Shown here: in pieces, positions 45,029-54,365 of the stretch
Numbering within the stretch: the stretch's first letter is position 1
How the letters are laid out: each line of letters begins with the position of its first letter
Assembly: GCF_047303175.1 (NCBI RefSeq)
Contig: NZ_CP138945.1
DNA from: Prochlorococcus_E sp000760215
GTDB lineage: Bacteria > Cyanobacteriota > Cyanobacteriia > PCC-6307 > Cyanobiaceae
Reading direction: 5' to 3' (one strand)
DNA: 64,000 nt
The notes under the pieces: generated by a model
Told to the model about the DNA's origin: nothing
What the model saw: the letters and a program-made list of their open reading frames with translations, nothing else
Database searches by the model: none
Program-made: the position numbers and the translations under genes

Positions 45029-45382
45029 ATGTTTAACCCAGAGTTTCTTGCTACAGATAACAATGATGGCAACAGCAATGGTAATGACCTAATTCAATAT
45101 CTACAGGAACAATCCCCTGATGTTCTTCAAAGAGTTGCCAAGTCTGCTAGCACTGATATTCAAGATATTATTCGACACAACGTACAAGGACTATTAGGGA
45201 TGCTTCCTGGAGAACAGTTTGAAGTAAAAGTAACATCCTCAAGAGATAATTTTGCTAATCTCCTGGCTTCTGCAATGATGACAGGCTACTTTCTAAGACA
45301 AATGGAGCAAAGGAAAGAACTTGAAGAGTCACTCTTAACAGATGAAGAGATGTCCATCGATCCAGATGATCTTAATCTCTAA
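45029..45382 (+). CDS. DUF760 family protein
   Basis: A 117-residue soluble helical protein matching the DUF760 family of cyanobacteria and plastids, recognised by LIQYLQEQSPDVLQRVAKSAS, DIIRHNVQGLLGMLPGEQFEVKV and NLLASAMMTGYFLRQMEQRKELE. A low-complexity Asn/Asp/Gly stretch at residues 9-19 precedes the domain. Plant members have been connected with chloroplast protein turnover, but the function here is unknown. Its stop overlaps the convergent DUF4336 gene by 11 bases. Confidence 0.82.
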   Translation: MFNPEFLATDNNDGNSNGNDLIQYLQEQSPDVLQRVAKSASTDIQDIIRHNVQGLLGMLPGEQFEVKVTSSRDNFANLLASAMMTGYFLRQMEQRKELEESLLTDEEMSIDPDDLNL

Positions 45383-46568
45383 ATTTCTTCAAAGGGTCCT
45401 TAGGAATTATTCCTTTATTGAATAGGGTTTCATCTACAAAACTAAGAAAAGACCAGTTCTTATTAGAAGGTGACCACTTAGTAAAATTAATGCTTGACCT
45501 TAAAGTGACACATTCTGCTTTTGTGAACTTTATTGGAGCTGAGTAATGTGCAGGGATGAGACTCTTCATACCTTCTAGTTCTTTCAATTCATCTAACCAT
45601 CTAAGAATCTCAATTTTGGCTCTTGGGAATACTAATCTTTGTAAAACCGGTGCCACCTGCAAAAGGGGTTTGTTTATTCCAATAATCTCACGCGCAGATG
45701 ATTCCCAGTCTTTATGCCAGAGAAAAGGGTAAATCCCAAAATGAGACTTCCAATTACGAAGTCCAGGTTTAAATGCATTCTTAAAGATAGTCAAAAGTGG
45801 AGGGATTTTTAATTGATACGGTTTTAAATATGACGCAAATAAAACCAATCTGAACCATCCTTTCCTTCTTAATTCTGGTGAATCATTGAGAGGTTCATAG
45901 CCATTATCTCTTGCATGAAATAAAAGAGCAGTTGGATCTAAATCAAATAGCTGAGGCGGTTCTGATTCAACACCAATTAAGGCATCAGTAACTATCAAAG
46001 ATTGGGATTGTTTGTGATAGCAGGAAACTTCTTGAAATCGACCAAGACCAATATCAATAGGTCCTAAAGAAATCCACTGACAAGCCTCCTTATGAGGCAA
46101 GCCATCAGCAAACATAATTCTAGTTCTACTCTTAGGAAAACCTAACCAAGATAAAGGCAAAGAGAAAGGATAACTCCACTGACCAGGGCAAACCCAAAGA
46201 ATTGCTTTGGAAAATATACGAGAAATCGCTGGCATTGAAATTTTGTGCTCTAATCCTGAGGCTGTAGGAAGAACAATTGAACGAATAGGTCCATATTTAT
46301 TCTCTAAAATCCTTAATTGTTTAATTAAATCTATTGTCGGTGGCAAAGGGTTGATCAACATCAATCCTTTTGGGACTTTTACAACAGTCATTCTTATAGG
46401 TACTGCGACATAATAGAGACCTTGAAGTTGTTCAAAACTCCATACCAAGTCGGGTACCAATTCAGTAAAAACAGTGTTACGAGAACCGTAAGGATAAAGG
46501 GGGAATAAAGGCCACCAAAACCAGTTGTTATTCTCTCCTAAATTGTACTTAATTAGATTGGATGCCAT
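45372..46568 (-). CDS. DUF4336 protein, last gene of the metal-transport operon
   Basis: A 398-residue protein of the cyanobacterial DUF4336 family. The central part (LMLINPLPPTIDLIKQLRI, YGPIRSIVLPTASGLEHKI, AILWVCPGQWSYPFSLPL) has a layout like a metallo-beta-lactamase-type fold, but no HxHxDH metal motif is present. It contains several aromatic-rich segments and no signal peptide. It starts two bases after the permease gene, so it is the fourth gene of the Mn/Zn ABC operon. A role in metal handling is inferred from that position only. Confidence 0.78.
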   Translation of the reverse strand: MASNLIKYNLGENNNWFWWPLFPLYPYGSRNTVFTELVPDLVWSFEQLQGLYYVAVPIRMTVVKVPKGLMLINPLPPTIDLIKQLRILENKYGPIRSIVLPTASGLEHKISMPAISRIFSKAILWVCPGQWSYPFSLPLSWLGFPKSRTRIMFADGLPHKEACQWISLGPIDIGLGRFQEVSCYHKQSQSLIVTDALIGVESEPPQLFDLDPTALLFHARDNGYEPLNDSPELRRKGWFRLVLFASYLKPYQLKIPPLLTIFKNAFKPGLRNWKSHFGIYPFLWHKDWESSAREIIGINKPLLQVAPVLQRLVFPRAKIEILRWLDELKELEGMKSLIPAHYSAPIKFTKAECVTLRSSINFTKWSPSNKNWSFLSFVDETLFNKGIIPKDPLKKFRD

Positions 46569-46570
46569 AT

Positions 46571-47443
46571 TTATTCTTTAGTAGTAGAGTTATTAATTTT
46601 CAAGATTCCATATCTTGGGGCAAAAAGAAAAGCAATTAAGAAGATTGTCGTTTGGACTAGAACAATAGATCCACCTGTCTCAATATCTGACCAATAACTG
46701 ATATAAACACCTAAAATACTGGAAATCACACTACTTATAACTGCCAATATAGTCATTTTATCAAACCTATCAGTAAGTAAATAAGCTGTTGCGCCAGGTG
46801 TTATTAACATTGCTATGACTAAAATTATGCCAACAGTTTGCAATCCTGCCACTGCAGCTAATGACAATACTGATAACAATAAGTAATGTAATAAACCTGT
46901 ATTTATCCCTATAGATCTTGCATGAGTAGGGTCAAAACAATACAGCATCAAATCTCTTCTAAATACAACTAATAGAAAAACAACAATAAGACAAATAAAT
47001 AATGTTTGTCTTACATCAGAATCTGATATTCCTAATGGACTCCCAAAAAGTATATGCATTAAATCAATATTACTTTTAATCTTTGAAACTAATACTAAGC
47101 CTAGGGCAAAGAAACCAGTAAAAACTAATCCTATAACTGTATCTTCCTTAACTCTAGATTTCTGTTTAACGAAACCAATTAAAGCGACTGATCCAACACC
47201 AAAGACAAAAGCTCCTAAAGAGAAAGGCAAGCCTAAAGCATAAGCAACAACAACTCCAGGCATTACTGCATGAGAGACAGCATCTCCCATCAATGCCCAA
47301 CCCTTAAGAGTCATATAACAAGAAAGCAAGCCACAAACACCTCCAACAACTGCACTAATAAGCAAAGCTCTTCTCATAAACTCATGAGCAAGAGGATCTA
47401 TTAATAACGAATACGGAATTAAAGAGATAAAGGAATCATGCAT
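46571..47443 (-). CDS. mntB: Mn/Zn ABC transporter permease (MntB/ZnuB-like)
   Basis: A 290-residue permease of the ABC-3 family with about eight hydrophobic segments. Landmarks are MRRALLISAVVGGVCGLLSCYM, GWALMGDAVSHAVMPGVVVAYALG with the conserved SHA motif, and LQTVGIILVIAMLITPGATAYLL. It forms the membrane channel for Mn2+ or Zn2+. It starts two bases after the ATPase gene and its stop is two bases before the DUF4336 gene. The symbol is given by analogy with the Synechocystis mntCAB operon; zinc specificity cannot be excluded. Confidence 0.85.
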   Translation of the reverse strand: MHDSFISLIPYSLLIDPLAHEFMRRALLISAVVGGVCGLLSCYMTLKGWALMGDAVSHAVMPGVVVAYALGLPFSLGAFVFGVGSVALIGFVKQKSRVKEDTVIGLVFTGFFALGLVLVSKIKSNIDLMHILFGSPLGISDSDVRQTLFICLIVVFLLVVFRRDLMLYCFDPTHARSIGINTGLLHYLLLSVLSLAAVAGLQTVGIILVIAMLITPGATAYLLTDRFDKMTILAVISSVISSILGVYISYWSDIETGGSIVLVQTTIFLIAFLFAPRYGILKINNSTTKE

Positions 47444-47445
47444 AT

Positions 47446-48219
47446 CTACTCATTAAAAGAAATTGACCCAGAAATAGGGTCTGGCATCATGCCTCCAAAT
47501 GTCATTGACAGGTTTTCTGAAGTAAAAACTTCAGAGGTATTTCCATACGCAAGTACTGTTTTATTGATAAGTACAACAACATCACAAAAATCCCTTACAT
47601 GGCTGAGGTCATGAGTTGATATCAATACAGATCGGCCATCCTGACGTAATTGCAGAAATAATTCCGCCATCAACTTCTCAGTCCTAATGTCTACACCAGT
47701 GAATGGCTCATCAAGCAACAAGACAGAAGCTCTCTGAGCAATTGCGCGTGCAAGAAAGGCTCTTTTTCGCTGACCTCCAGAAAGAGATCCTATTGGCCTA
47801 TCAGACAATCCCAACAATTCGACCCTTTCAAGAGCATGGACTACTGCTTTTTTATCTGATTCTCTAGGGACTCTTAAGAAGTTCATTGACCCATATCTGC
47901 CCATCATCACTACATCCCAAACGCTTACAGGGAATGAGAAATCAACACCTTCGTTTTGTGGAACATAAGCTACAGCTTGATCCTTCTGAGCTAAACGGAC
48001 ATTACTTCCATTAATTAATATTTTCCCTCTAGAAGGTCTAACAAATCCCATTAAGGCCTTAAACAAAGTTGATTTACCAGCGCCATTCATCCCAAGAAGT
48101 CCACAAATGCAACCTGCTTGTACTTTCAAACTCGCGTCATATAATGCAACGGTACCGTTGTAATCAACGCAAATTTGATCTGCATGAATCCTTATATCTG
48201 TATTTCTAAAAGATTCCAT
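47446..48219 (-). CDS. mntA: Mn/Zn ABC transporter ATP-binding protein (MntA/ZnuC-like)
   Basis: A 257-residue ABC ATPase. Walker A is GLLGMNGAGKSTLFKALM near residue 40, the Q-loop is AYVPQNEGVDFSFP, the signature is LSGGQRKRAFLARAIAQ, Walker B is VLLLDEPFTGVDIRTE and the H-loop is LISTHDLSHV. The VPQ-x-x-x-V-D-x-x-F-P-x-x-V segment is typical of the metal-type ABC-3 ATPases. It lies seven bases after the binding-protein gene and two bases before the permease gene. Confidence 0.87.
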   Translation of the reverse strand: MESFRNTDIRIHADQICVDYNGTVALYDASLKVQAGCICGLLGMNGAGKSTLFKALMGFVRPSRGKILINGSNVRLAQKDQAVAYVPQNEGVDFSFPVSVWDVVMMGRYGSMNFLRVPRESDKKAVVHALERVELLGLSDRPIGSLSGGQRKRAFLARAIAQRASVLLLDEPFTGVDIRTEKLMAELFLQLRQDGRSVLISTHDLSHVRDFCDVVVLINKTVLAYGNTSEVFTSENLSMTFGGMMPDPISGSISFNE

Positions 48220-48226
48220 TTGTCAT

Positions 48227-49177
48227 TCAGTTAGTAATTAATTTAGAAAACCCATTAAGGATCAAATCCACATTGTGGCGTTGCATTTCCAAAAAGTTTG
48301 GTGCAGGTCCATCAGAAGTAGAAAGTGAGTCAACAAAAAACTTACCACCAAAAGTAGTCTTAGTAATTCTTGCTATTTCCAATTGAGCTTTTTCACTAAC
48401 AGTAGATTCACAAAATACTACAGGCACTTGCGTTTTGTTAACAGTTTCTATAAGAGATTTCATCCTCCTAGGAGTAACCTGACTCTCTGCATTAACAGGC
48501 CATAAAAAGGCTTCCTGAAAACCGTAATCATCTGCAAGGTAAGAAAGGGCTCCTTCACATGTAACTAATATGCGCTTATCTGCAGGAATTGTTTTCAAAG
48601 CATTTCTTAATTGGTTATCTAATTCGTTCAATTTGTTTTTATATAGATTTCCATTCCTTATATAAAGATTCTCACCTTGAGGATCTATTGCAATAAATGC
48701 TTTAACAATCTTTTCTACATAATGAATTGCCCTCTTGGGAGACATCCATACATGAGGATTTGGTTTGCCCTTATATAAATCACTATCTATAAATAATGGT
48801 TTGATTCCATCAGATAATGTAATTCTAGGTACATTATCTGTTGAAGATGTAAATCTACTAGCCCATCTTTCTAATCCAAATCCATTTTCTATAATTAAAT
48901 CTGCTTCAGAAACTCTAATCAAGTCACTTGGTGTTGGCTTATACCCATGAATTTCTGCACCAGGCTTAGTAATAGACTCAATAATTAATCGATCTCCAGA
49001 TATGTTTCTAGCTATATCTGCAAGAACAGTAAAAGTTGTTATAACTTTAAGCTTTGAAGAATCATCTTTTACATTTGATTCGTAGATATTATTTCCACAA
49101 GAGATTAAAAACAATGCTATAAGAGTGGTAAAAAAAACTCTTATATTTGTGATATCAAGTTGCTTTGTATTTTGCAA
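48227..49177 (-). CDS. mntC: Mn/Zn ABC transporter substrate-binding lipoprotein (MntC/ZnuA-like)
   Basis: A 316-residue cluster A-I metal-binding protein. Residues 14-27 are hydrophobic and end in the lipobox LFLISCGNN, so it should be a lipoprotein. Metal ligands appear in order: His in AEIHGYKPTPSDL, His in KPNPHVWMSPKRA, Glu in TCEGALSYLADDYG, and Asp in FFVDSLSTSDGPAPNF. There is no His-rich loop of the kind found in ZnuA, which favours manganese over zinc, but that is inference. It is the first gene of the four-gene operon. A short perfect palindrome (TAAACT-AA-AGTTTA at 49226-49239) lies about 50 bases upstream, overlapping the preceding stop codon. Confidence 0.87.
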   Translation of the reverse strand: MQNTKQLDITNIRVFFTTLIALFLISCGNNIYESNVKDDSSKLKVITTFTVLADIARNISGDRLIIESITKPGAEIHGYKPTPSDLIRVSEADLIIENGFGLERWASRFTSSTDNVPRITLSDGIKPLFIDSDLYKGKPNPHVWMSPKRAIHYVEKIVKAFIAIDPQGENLYIRNGNLYKNKLNELDNQLRNALKTIPADKRILVTCEGALSYLADDYGFQEAFLWPVNAESQVTPRRMKSLIETVNKTQVPVVFCESTVSEKAQLEIARITKTTFGGKFFVDSLSTSDGPAPNFLEMQRHNVDLILNGFSKLITN

Positions 49178-49236
49178 AAAATTTACCTTAAAATAGTTAA
49201 GTTAAAGCCTAAATAAAGAGATAAGTAAACTAAAGT

Positions 49237-50595
49237 TTAACTAAATTTTGGTTTTATTTGATTAGAATCATTACTAACTTGCTCAGCAATCCAATTTTTA
49301 GATTGATCAACAAAACGTGACCAATCAACTTTTTCCTTTTCCGCTGCATTGGCTATTAACTGCGGTGCTTGAATTTTTAGCAACTCCAAGTCAGGTTGAG
49401 TTACGCCATTGTTTAAAGCCATCCAATCAGCCATTGAGGTGCCTACAACTCTAGTCATATAAGCTGCACTTAATGCTTGCATAGCTCCAGCTGCTAGCCA
49501 GGTGCCTCCATGTAATTTCGCTACGCCTAATAACGCCTGTCCACTCCACTCAACTACACCTTGCGCAAGTGCAGCGATAGCGAGTTGACGAGCTACTGCA
49601 TTTAATAATTCAGGCTTTATATCACATGACCAAAGACCTCTCATCTCTTGAATCATCAAACCATTTACTACAGCTACAGATAGCAAATCAGTAGATGGTA
49701 CTGGAGAGGCAAAAACAGCTCCAGCGACTAGCCATTGTGAGCGATTTTGAATGTTCCTGAATTCTTGTCTTCTTAAAATTTCTAAATCACTTTGCCATTC
49801 GCTATGGAGTCTTGAAAGTAATCTCTGACGAGTGAAATCAATATTGCGCTTAGGTTGGTTTAAACAACGTCTAACTGGACTCAAAACGTTACGCAAATCT
49901 TCATTAGACTTATCCCATTTCAGAATTCGATTCGTCCATCTATCTGGTAATTGAGATTGAAGAGCTTTGTATTGATTAGACCATTGAGCTGAATCTTCTA
50001 TAGAGATTAATATCCAGGAAGCCAAATCAGCGGGTAATCTTTCCAGCCAGATCAGATCAACAGCTCTTAGCGGTACTGGTAAATAATAAATAATTAAATC
50101 CTTTTCGAAAATCTTATTAGGTAATTCCCAGGTTTCATTATTTATCGGCAGCGAAGAAGACAATGAGAGGTTGAAATCATTTGAGGAGAATGTTGCTGAT
50201 TTAATAGAGTCTATATCAGGTAAATCGACACCCTCTGTGCTTATGACTGAAATAGACTGAGGTTCTTCTCTCGAAAGGATCGATTGAAGAGCATTAGTTC
50301 GCTCAGATGTTTTTTGAAAATGAACTGATGAATCTTCTAAGGCCTCAAATTGATTAAGGACAGACTTACATCGTTTAACCCAACCTTTAACTGATTCTGG
50401 TGCCTTAAAAGAGGAGGAAGAAGTTTTAGAAAAGATCCAAACACCAGCACCAGCTGCTATAAGCGCCATTCCACTTGAAGGAATATGAACGAGATCATTA
50501 AGGACCCATTCACCAGCAATTAGCGAACCAAAAACGAAACCGATCTTGCCAACTGGTAAAAATTTCTGAGTTAAAGTTGAAATAGGATTTTTCAT
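49237..50595 (-). CDS. DUF697 membrane protein without a G domain
   Basis: A 452-residue protein with two hydrophobic segments near the N-terminus (about 16-58), a soluble middle that has the spacing of a G domain but no P-loop or NKxD motif, and a C-terminal DUF697 domain with AGAVFASPVPSTDLLSVAVVNG and AAGAMQALSAAYMTRVVGTSMAD. The C-terminal half is clearly similar to the GTPase at 18-19.5 kb (LPGVDLIATAVVNSRM), so this looks like a degenerate or non-hydrolysing paralogue. It may partner the active GTPase, which is inference. It lies about 60 bases upstream of the metal operon on the same strand. Confidence 0.78.
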   Translation of the reverse strand: MKNPISTLTQKFLPVGKIGFVFGSLIAGEWVLNDLVHIPSSGMALIAAGAGVWIFSKTSSSSFKAPESVKGWVKRCKSVLNQFEALEDSSVHFQKTSERTNALQSILSREEPQSISVISTEGVDLPDIDSIKSATFSSNDFNLSLSSSLPINNETWELPNKIFEKDLIIYYLPVPLRAVDLIWLERLPADLASWILISIEDSAQWSNQYKALQSQLPDRWTNRILKWDKSNEDLRNVLSPVRRCLNQPKRNIDFTRQRLLSRLHSEWQSDLEILRRQEFRNIQNRSQWLVAGAVFASPVPSTDLLSVAVVNGLMIQEMRGLWSCDIKPELLNAVARQLAIAALAQGVVEWSGQALLGVAKLHGGTWLAAGAMQALSAAYMTRVVGTSMADWMALNNGVTQPDLELLKIQAPQLIANAAEKEKVDWSRFVDQSKNWIAEQVSNDSNQIKPKFS

Positions 50596-50833
50596 AAAAC
50601 TAGTTAAGTTCTACTTAGATAACTCTATAAATTTATTAAAGCAAACTTAATCAGTTAAAAAGCAAGCAGAATCGACGATTTGAGACAAAAATTCTCATAA
50701 AATAAAATTGACAAGATAGGAGTTGAAAATAAGAAATAATCCAAAAAGTGTGAATCTACTCAACGAGTTGCTTTAAACCTTTTCAATAAGGCCACTTATG
50801 CGGCAAAATTAAATTTTGATATATCTAGATGTC

Positions 50834-51373
50834 ATGAGTGATTCTTATGAAAATAAACAATTTAATGGGCCACGCGATGGAGGAAGAGGAGGATTTAGAG
50901 GAGGAAGGGGTAGTAACAATCGTGATGGTGGAGGCTTCCGGATACGCCTAAGTGATAATGAAATGAGAGCCTCACGTGCAATTCAAGAAGCCTTTAACCT
51001 TAGATCAACAGTTGCAGTTTTAGGTTTTGCAGTTAGAACATTAGGTGAGATGTTAGAGCAAGGAAAACTTGACGATCTAATATCGCAATACAAATCGCAA
51101 GCACCAAGTGTGCCTAGCAATAGAAATCAATATGAAAGGGTAGCCAACAGAGACAAAAACCACTCATCCCAGAGCCTTAAAGCAAACCCCTTTGCAAGAC
51201 CTGCTAAACCAGAAACTAAAACATTAGAAACCAATCATGAAAATACAGAAGAAGAAAATATGAAGACTGATTTAGGTTCAACAGAAGCCAATCCAGAGAC
51301 TACAGCCAAAGTTGATAAAGACAATACGGACAATTTAAATAAAGAAGACGACAAAAAATCTAATAAAGAATAA
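50834..51373 (+). CDS. RGG-box protein with picocyanobacterial core domain
   Basis: A 179-residue protein. Residues about 10-30 form a Gly/Arg-rich RGG box (RDGGRGGFRGGRGSN) typical of RNA-binding tails. Next is a hydrophobic-amphipathic core RIRLSDNEMRASRAIQEAF and NLRSTVAVLGFAVRTLGEML at about 36-80. The last 90 residues are polar, acidic and probably disordered (ETNHENTEEENMKTDLG). The chosen ATG is the second in the frame; the earlier one is six codons upstream without a better context. The gene follows about 240 bases of AT-rich DNA in which a TTGACA at 50708 is the only promoter-like element I see. trpS begins six bases after its stop. Function unknown; RNA binding is inferred. Confidence 0.75.
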   Translation: MSDSYENKQFNGPRDGGRGGFRGGRGSNNRDGGGFRIRLSDNEMRASRAIQEAFNLRSTVAVLGFAVRTLGEMLEQGKLDDLISQYKSQAPSVPSNRNQYERVANRDKNHSSQSLKANPFARPAKPETKTLETNHENTEEENMKTDLGSTEANPETTAKVDKDNTDNLNKEDDKKSNKE

Positions 51374-51379
51374 AAATCT

Positions 51380-52402
51380 GTGGCCAGCAAGAGAATTCTA
51401 TCAGGGGTTCAACCAACAGGATCCCTACATATAGGTAATTGGTTAGGAGCTATTCGTAACTGGGTAGATCTACAAAAACAATATGAAACTTTTGTCTGTG
51501 TAGTTGATCTCCATGCAATTACTGTTCCGCATAATCCCAAAAAATTAAAAGAAGAAACTATTTCAACAGCAGCACTTTATTTGGCTTGTGGGATGGATCC
51601 AAATGAATGCTCAATATTTATTCAAAGTCATATACCCGCTCACAGTGAACTTTGCTGGCTACTTAACTGTGTAACCCCCTTAAATTGGATGGAAAGAATG
51701 ATCCAATTCAAAGAGAAAGCCTTAAAACAAGGAGACAATGTATCTATAGGCCTACTTGATTACCCTGTTCTTATGGCGGCAGATATCCTCTTATATGATG
51801 CTGATATAGTCCCCGTAGGAGAAGACCAAAAGCAACATCTTGAACTGGCTAGGGATATTGCTCAACAAAGAATTAATTCACGCTATAAGATTAGCCAAAA
51901 TGACAAAATACCTATACTAAAAGTACCAAAGCCACTAATACTAGGAGAGGGTGCAAAAATAATGAGTCTTATCGATGGAAATAATAAAATGAGCAAAAGC
52001 GACCCTAATGAGAATAGTAGGATCTCACTATTAGACCCTCCTGAAATTATTAGTAAGAAAATCAAAAAGGCAAAAACAGATCAATACATGGGGCTAGAGT
52101 TTGGAAATTCAAATAGGCCTGAGGCTGATAATCTTTTAGGAATTTATTCACTTGTAAGCAATAAAAAACGAGCAGAAGTCGAAAAAGAATTTGCTAATAT
52201 TGGTTGGGGAAAATTCAAACCAATCTTAGCAGAAGCAATTATATCTTCACTTGAACCAATACAATCTAAATATAATTTACTTATGAAAGATCCTAATACA
52301 ATAAATAACATCTTAACTGAAGGTACTAGCAAAGCAAAAGCAGTTTCTGAGATAACTCTGAAAAGGGTTAAAACTGCACTTGGTTTTTTTCAAAATAATT
52401 AA
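51380..52402 (+). CDS. trpS: Tryptophanyl-tRNA synthetase
   Basis: TrpRS charges tRNA-Trp. The 340-residue protein begins with GTG and reads ILSGVQPTGSLHIGNWLGAI, including the class I HIGN signature at about residue 17, with VPVGEDQKQHLELARDIA and the KMSKS loop in GNNKMSKSDPNE near 200. Length is standard. It follows the RGG protein by six bases and precedes thrS by four bases, so these three genes are one transcription unit. Confidence 0.96.
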   Translation: MASKRILSGVQPTGSLHIGNWLGAIRNWVDLQKQYETFVCVVDLHAITVPHNPKKLKEETISTAALYLACGMDPNECSIFIQSHIPAHSELCWLLNCVTPLNWMERMIQFKEKALKQGDNVSIGLLDYPVLMAADILLYDADIVPVGEDQKQHLELARDIAQQRINSRYKISQNDKIPILKVPKPLILGEGAKIMSLIDGNNKMSKSDPNENSRISLLDPPEIISKKIKKAKTDQYMGLEFGNSNRPEADNLLGIYSLVSNKKRAEVEKEFANIGWGKFKPILAEAIISSLEPIQSKYNLLMKDPNTINNILTEGTSKAKAVSEITLKRVKTALGFFQNN

Positions 52403-52406
52403 TATA

Positions 52407-54341
52407 ATGCCTATAATCACATTACCTGATGGAAGTCAAAAGAAATACGATTATCCAGTTACTATTGATGAAATAGCTACAGACATAGGGCCTGGGCTAG
52501 CCAGTTCAGCTTTGGCTGGCAAAGTAAACGGCCAATTAATAGATACATGTATTCCAATTAATTTTGATGCAGAAGTCAATGTAATTACATCTAAAAGTAA
52601 AGAGGGTATTGATATTATTAGGCATTCATTTGCGCACTTAACAGGTCATGCAATAAAACAATTATATCCAACAGCCAAGATGGCAATAGGACCAGTAATT
52701 GAAAATGGTTTTTATTATGATATCTCTTACGACAAACCATTCACTCCAAATGATCTAACAAAAATAGAAGCAAGAGTAACGGAATTAATTAATCAAGACT
52801 ATCAGGTCGATGTAGAGATCGTTTCAAAAGAAACTGCTCGAAAAGTTTTTAAAGAAAGGAACGAACCTTACAAAATCGAGATAATAGAACAAATAAAAGA
52901 AAACGAAATAATTAAGCTATATAAACATCAAGAATATATAGACATGTGTCGGGGACCTCATGTTCCTAATACCAAACACTTAAGAATATTTTCATTAATG
53001 AAAGTATCTGGGGCTTATTGGAGAGGAAACTCTAACAATGAAATGCTTCAAAGAATATATGGAACAGCATGGAGAACATCAAAAGAATTAAAAGAATATA
53101 AAACAAGGTTAGATGAAGCTGAAAAAAGAGATCATCGTAAATTAGGTAAAAAGCTGGATTTATTTCATACTCAAGAAGAAGCACCTGGTATGATTTTTTG
53201 GCATCCAAAAGGATGGGCTATATACCAAGTTCTAGAAGGATATATACGCCAGGTATTAACAATTAACAACTATCAAGAAATTAAAACGCCTCAAGCCGTT
53301 GACCGTTCGTTATGGGTTAAATCAGGTCACTGGGAAAAATTTAAAGAAGATATGTTTACTACAACTTCCGAAAACAGAGAATATGCAATTAAACCAATGA
53401 ATTGTCCCTGTCATGTTCAGGTTTTCAACCAAGGTCTTAAAAGTTATAGAGATTTACCAATAAGACTTGCTGAATTTGGTTCATGCCATAGGAACGAACC
53501 TTCTGGAGCTCTTCACGGTCTAATGAGAGTAAGGAATTTTGTACAAGATGATGCACATATCTTTTGTACTGAACAACAAATACAAGAAGAAGTAAGCAGA
53601 TTTATAGATTTAGTATTTCAAGTTTATAAGTCCTTTGGATTCAGTTCGATTATCATAAAACTATCTACAAGGCCAGAGAAACGCGTTGGGACAGATGATA
53701 TTTGGGACAAGTCGGAAAAAGCACTTGCAGATGCTTTAAACATCAAAAAGCTTGATTGGTCATATCTACCTGGAGAGGGTGCATTCTATGGTCCCAAAAT
53801 TGAATTCTCTCTAAAAGATTGCTTGGGAAGAGTATGGCAGTGTGGCACAGTGCAAGTAGATTTCTCAATGCCAGGAAGACTTGGGGCATGCTATATAGAT
53901 GAAAATAGCCAAAGGAAAGAACCCGTAATGCTCCACAGGGCAATACTTGGATCTTTTGAAAGATTTATAGGAATTTTAATTGAAGAATATGAAGGGAAAT
54001 TTCCACCCTGGTTAGCACCTGTTCAAGTATCAATTCTAGGAATAACAAATAGGAATACAAAAAGATGTGAGGAAATATCTGATTTACTAGTTGCAAAAGG
54101 TTATAGGTCTGTAGCCGATATAAGAAATGAAAAGATAGGTCTTAAAATACGAGAGAATACCTTACAAAAGATACCTTATTTATTAATAGTAGGTGATAAA
54201 GAAGAAGAAAATAAAACTGTTTCTGTAAGGACTCGCAATGGAAATGACCTTGGGAATATGAATTTAAATGATTTTGAGGATATACTTAGTAAATCAATAT
54301 CACTTAAATCAACATCTGAATTTGAAAAATCAACAAAGTAA
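52407..54341 (+). CDS. thrS: Threonyl-tRNA synthetase
   Basis: ThrRS is a class II synthetase. The 644-residue protein begins with a TGS domain (MPIITLPDGSQKKYDYPVTI), then the editing domain with RHSFAHLTGHAIKQLYP, and the catalytic core with the zinc-binding cysteine in MNCPCHVQVF, FGSCHRNEPSGALHGLMRVR with the motif 2 arginine, and VDFSMPGRLGACYI. The anticodon domain closes the chain (VQVSILGITNRN). The frame is open to 52380, but the ATG at 52407 is chosen because it begins the TGS domain and follows the trpS stop by four bases. Confidence 0.96.
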   Translation: MPIITLPDGSQKKYDYPVTIDEIATDIGPGLASSALAGKVNGQLIDTCIPINFDAEVNVITSKSKEGIDIIRHSFAHLTGHAIKQLYPTAKMAIGPVIENGFYYDISYDKPFTPNDLTKIEARVTELINQDYQVDVEIVSKETARKVFKERNEPYKIEIIEQIKENEIIKLYKHQEYIDMCRGPHVPNTKHLRIFSLMKVSGAYWRGNSNNEMLQRIYGTAWRTSKELKEYKTRLDEAEKRDHRKLGKKLDLFHTQEEAPGMIFWHPKGWAIYQVLEGYIRQVLTINNYQEIKTPQAVDRSLWVKSGHWEKFKEDMFTTTSENREYAIKPMNCPCHVQVFNQGLKSYRDLPIRLAEFGSCHRNEPSGALHGLMRVRNFVQDDAHIFCTEQQIQEEVSRFIDLVFQVYKSFGFSSIIIKLSTRPEKRVGTDDIWDKSEKALADALNIKKLDWSYLPGEGAFYGPKIEFSLKDCLGRVWQCGTVQVDFSMPGRLGACYIDENSQRKEPVMLHRAILGSFERFIGILIEEYEGKFPPWLAPVQVSILGITNRNTKRCEEISDLLVAKGYRSVADIRNEKIGLKIRENTLQKIPYLLIVGDKEEENKTVSVRTRNGNDLGNMNLNDFEDILSKSISLKSTSEFEKSTK

Positions 54342-54365
54342 ATTAATAAAACTATTAAACATAAT

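Noticed and set aside
49226..49239. TAAACT-AA-AGTTTA palindrome upstream of the metal operon as a metal-regulator operator
   Set aside because: Only 6-bp arms, A/T-only apart from one base pair, overlaps a stop codon and does not match a Zur or Fur box I know; kept only as a note in the mntC entry.
50708..50740. TTGACA with a poor -10 region as a promoter for the RGG protein
   Set aside because: The -10 match (AATAAT at about 21 bases spacing) is too far from consensus to report as a feature in such AT-rich DNA.
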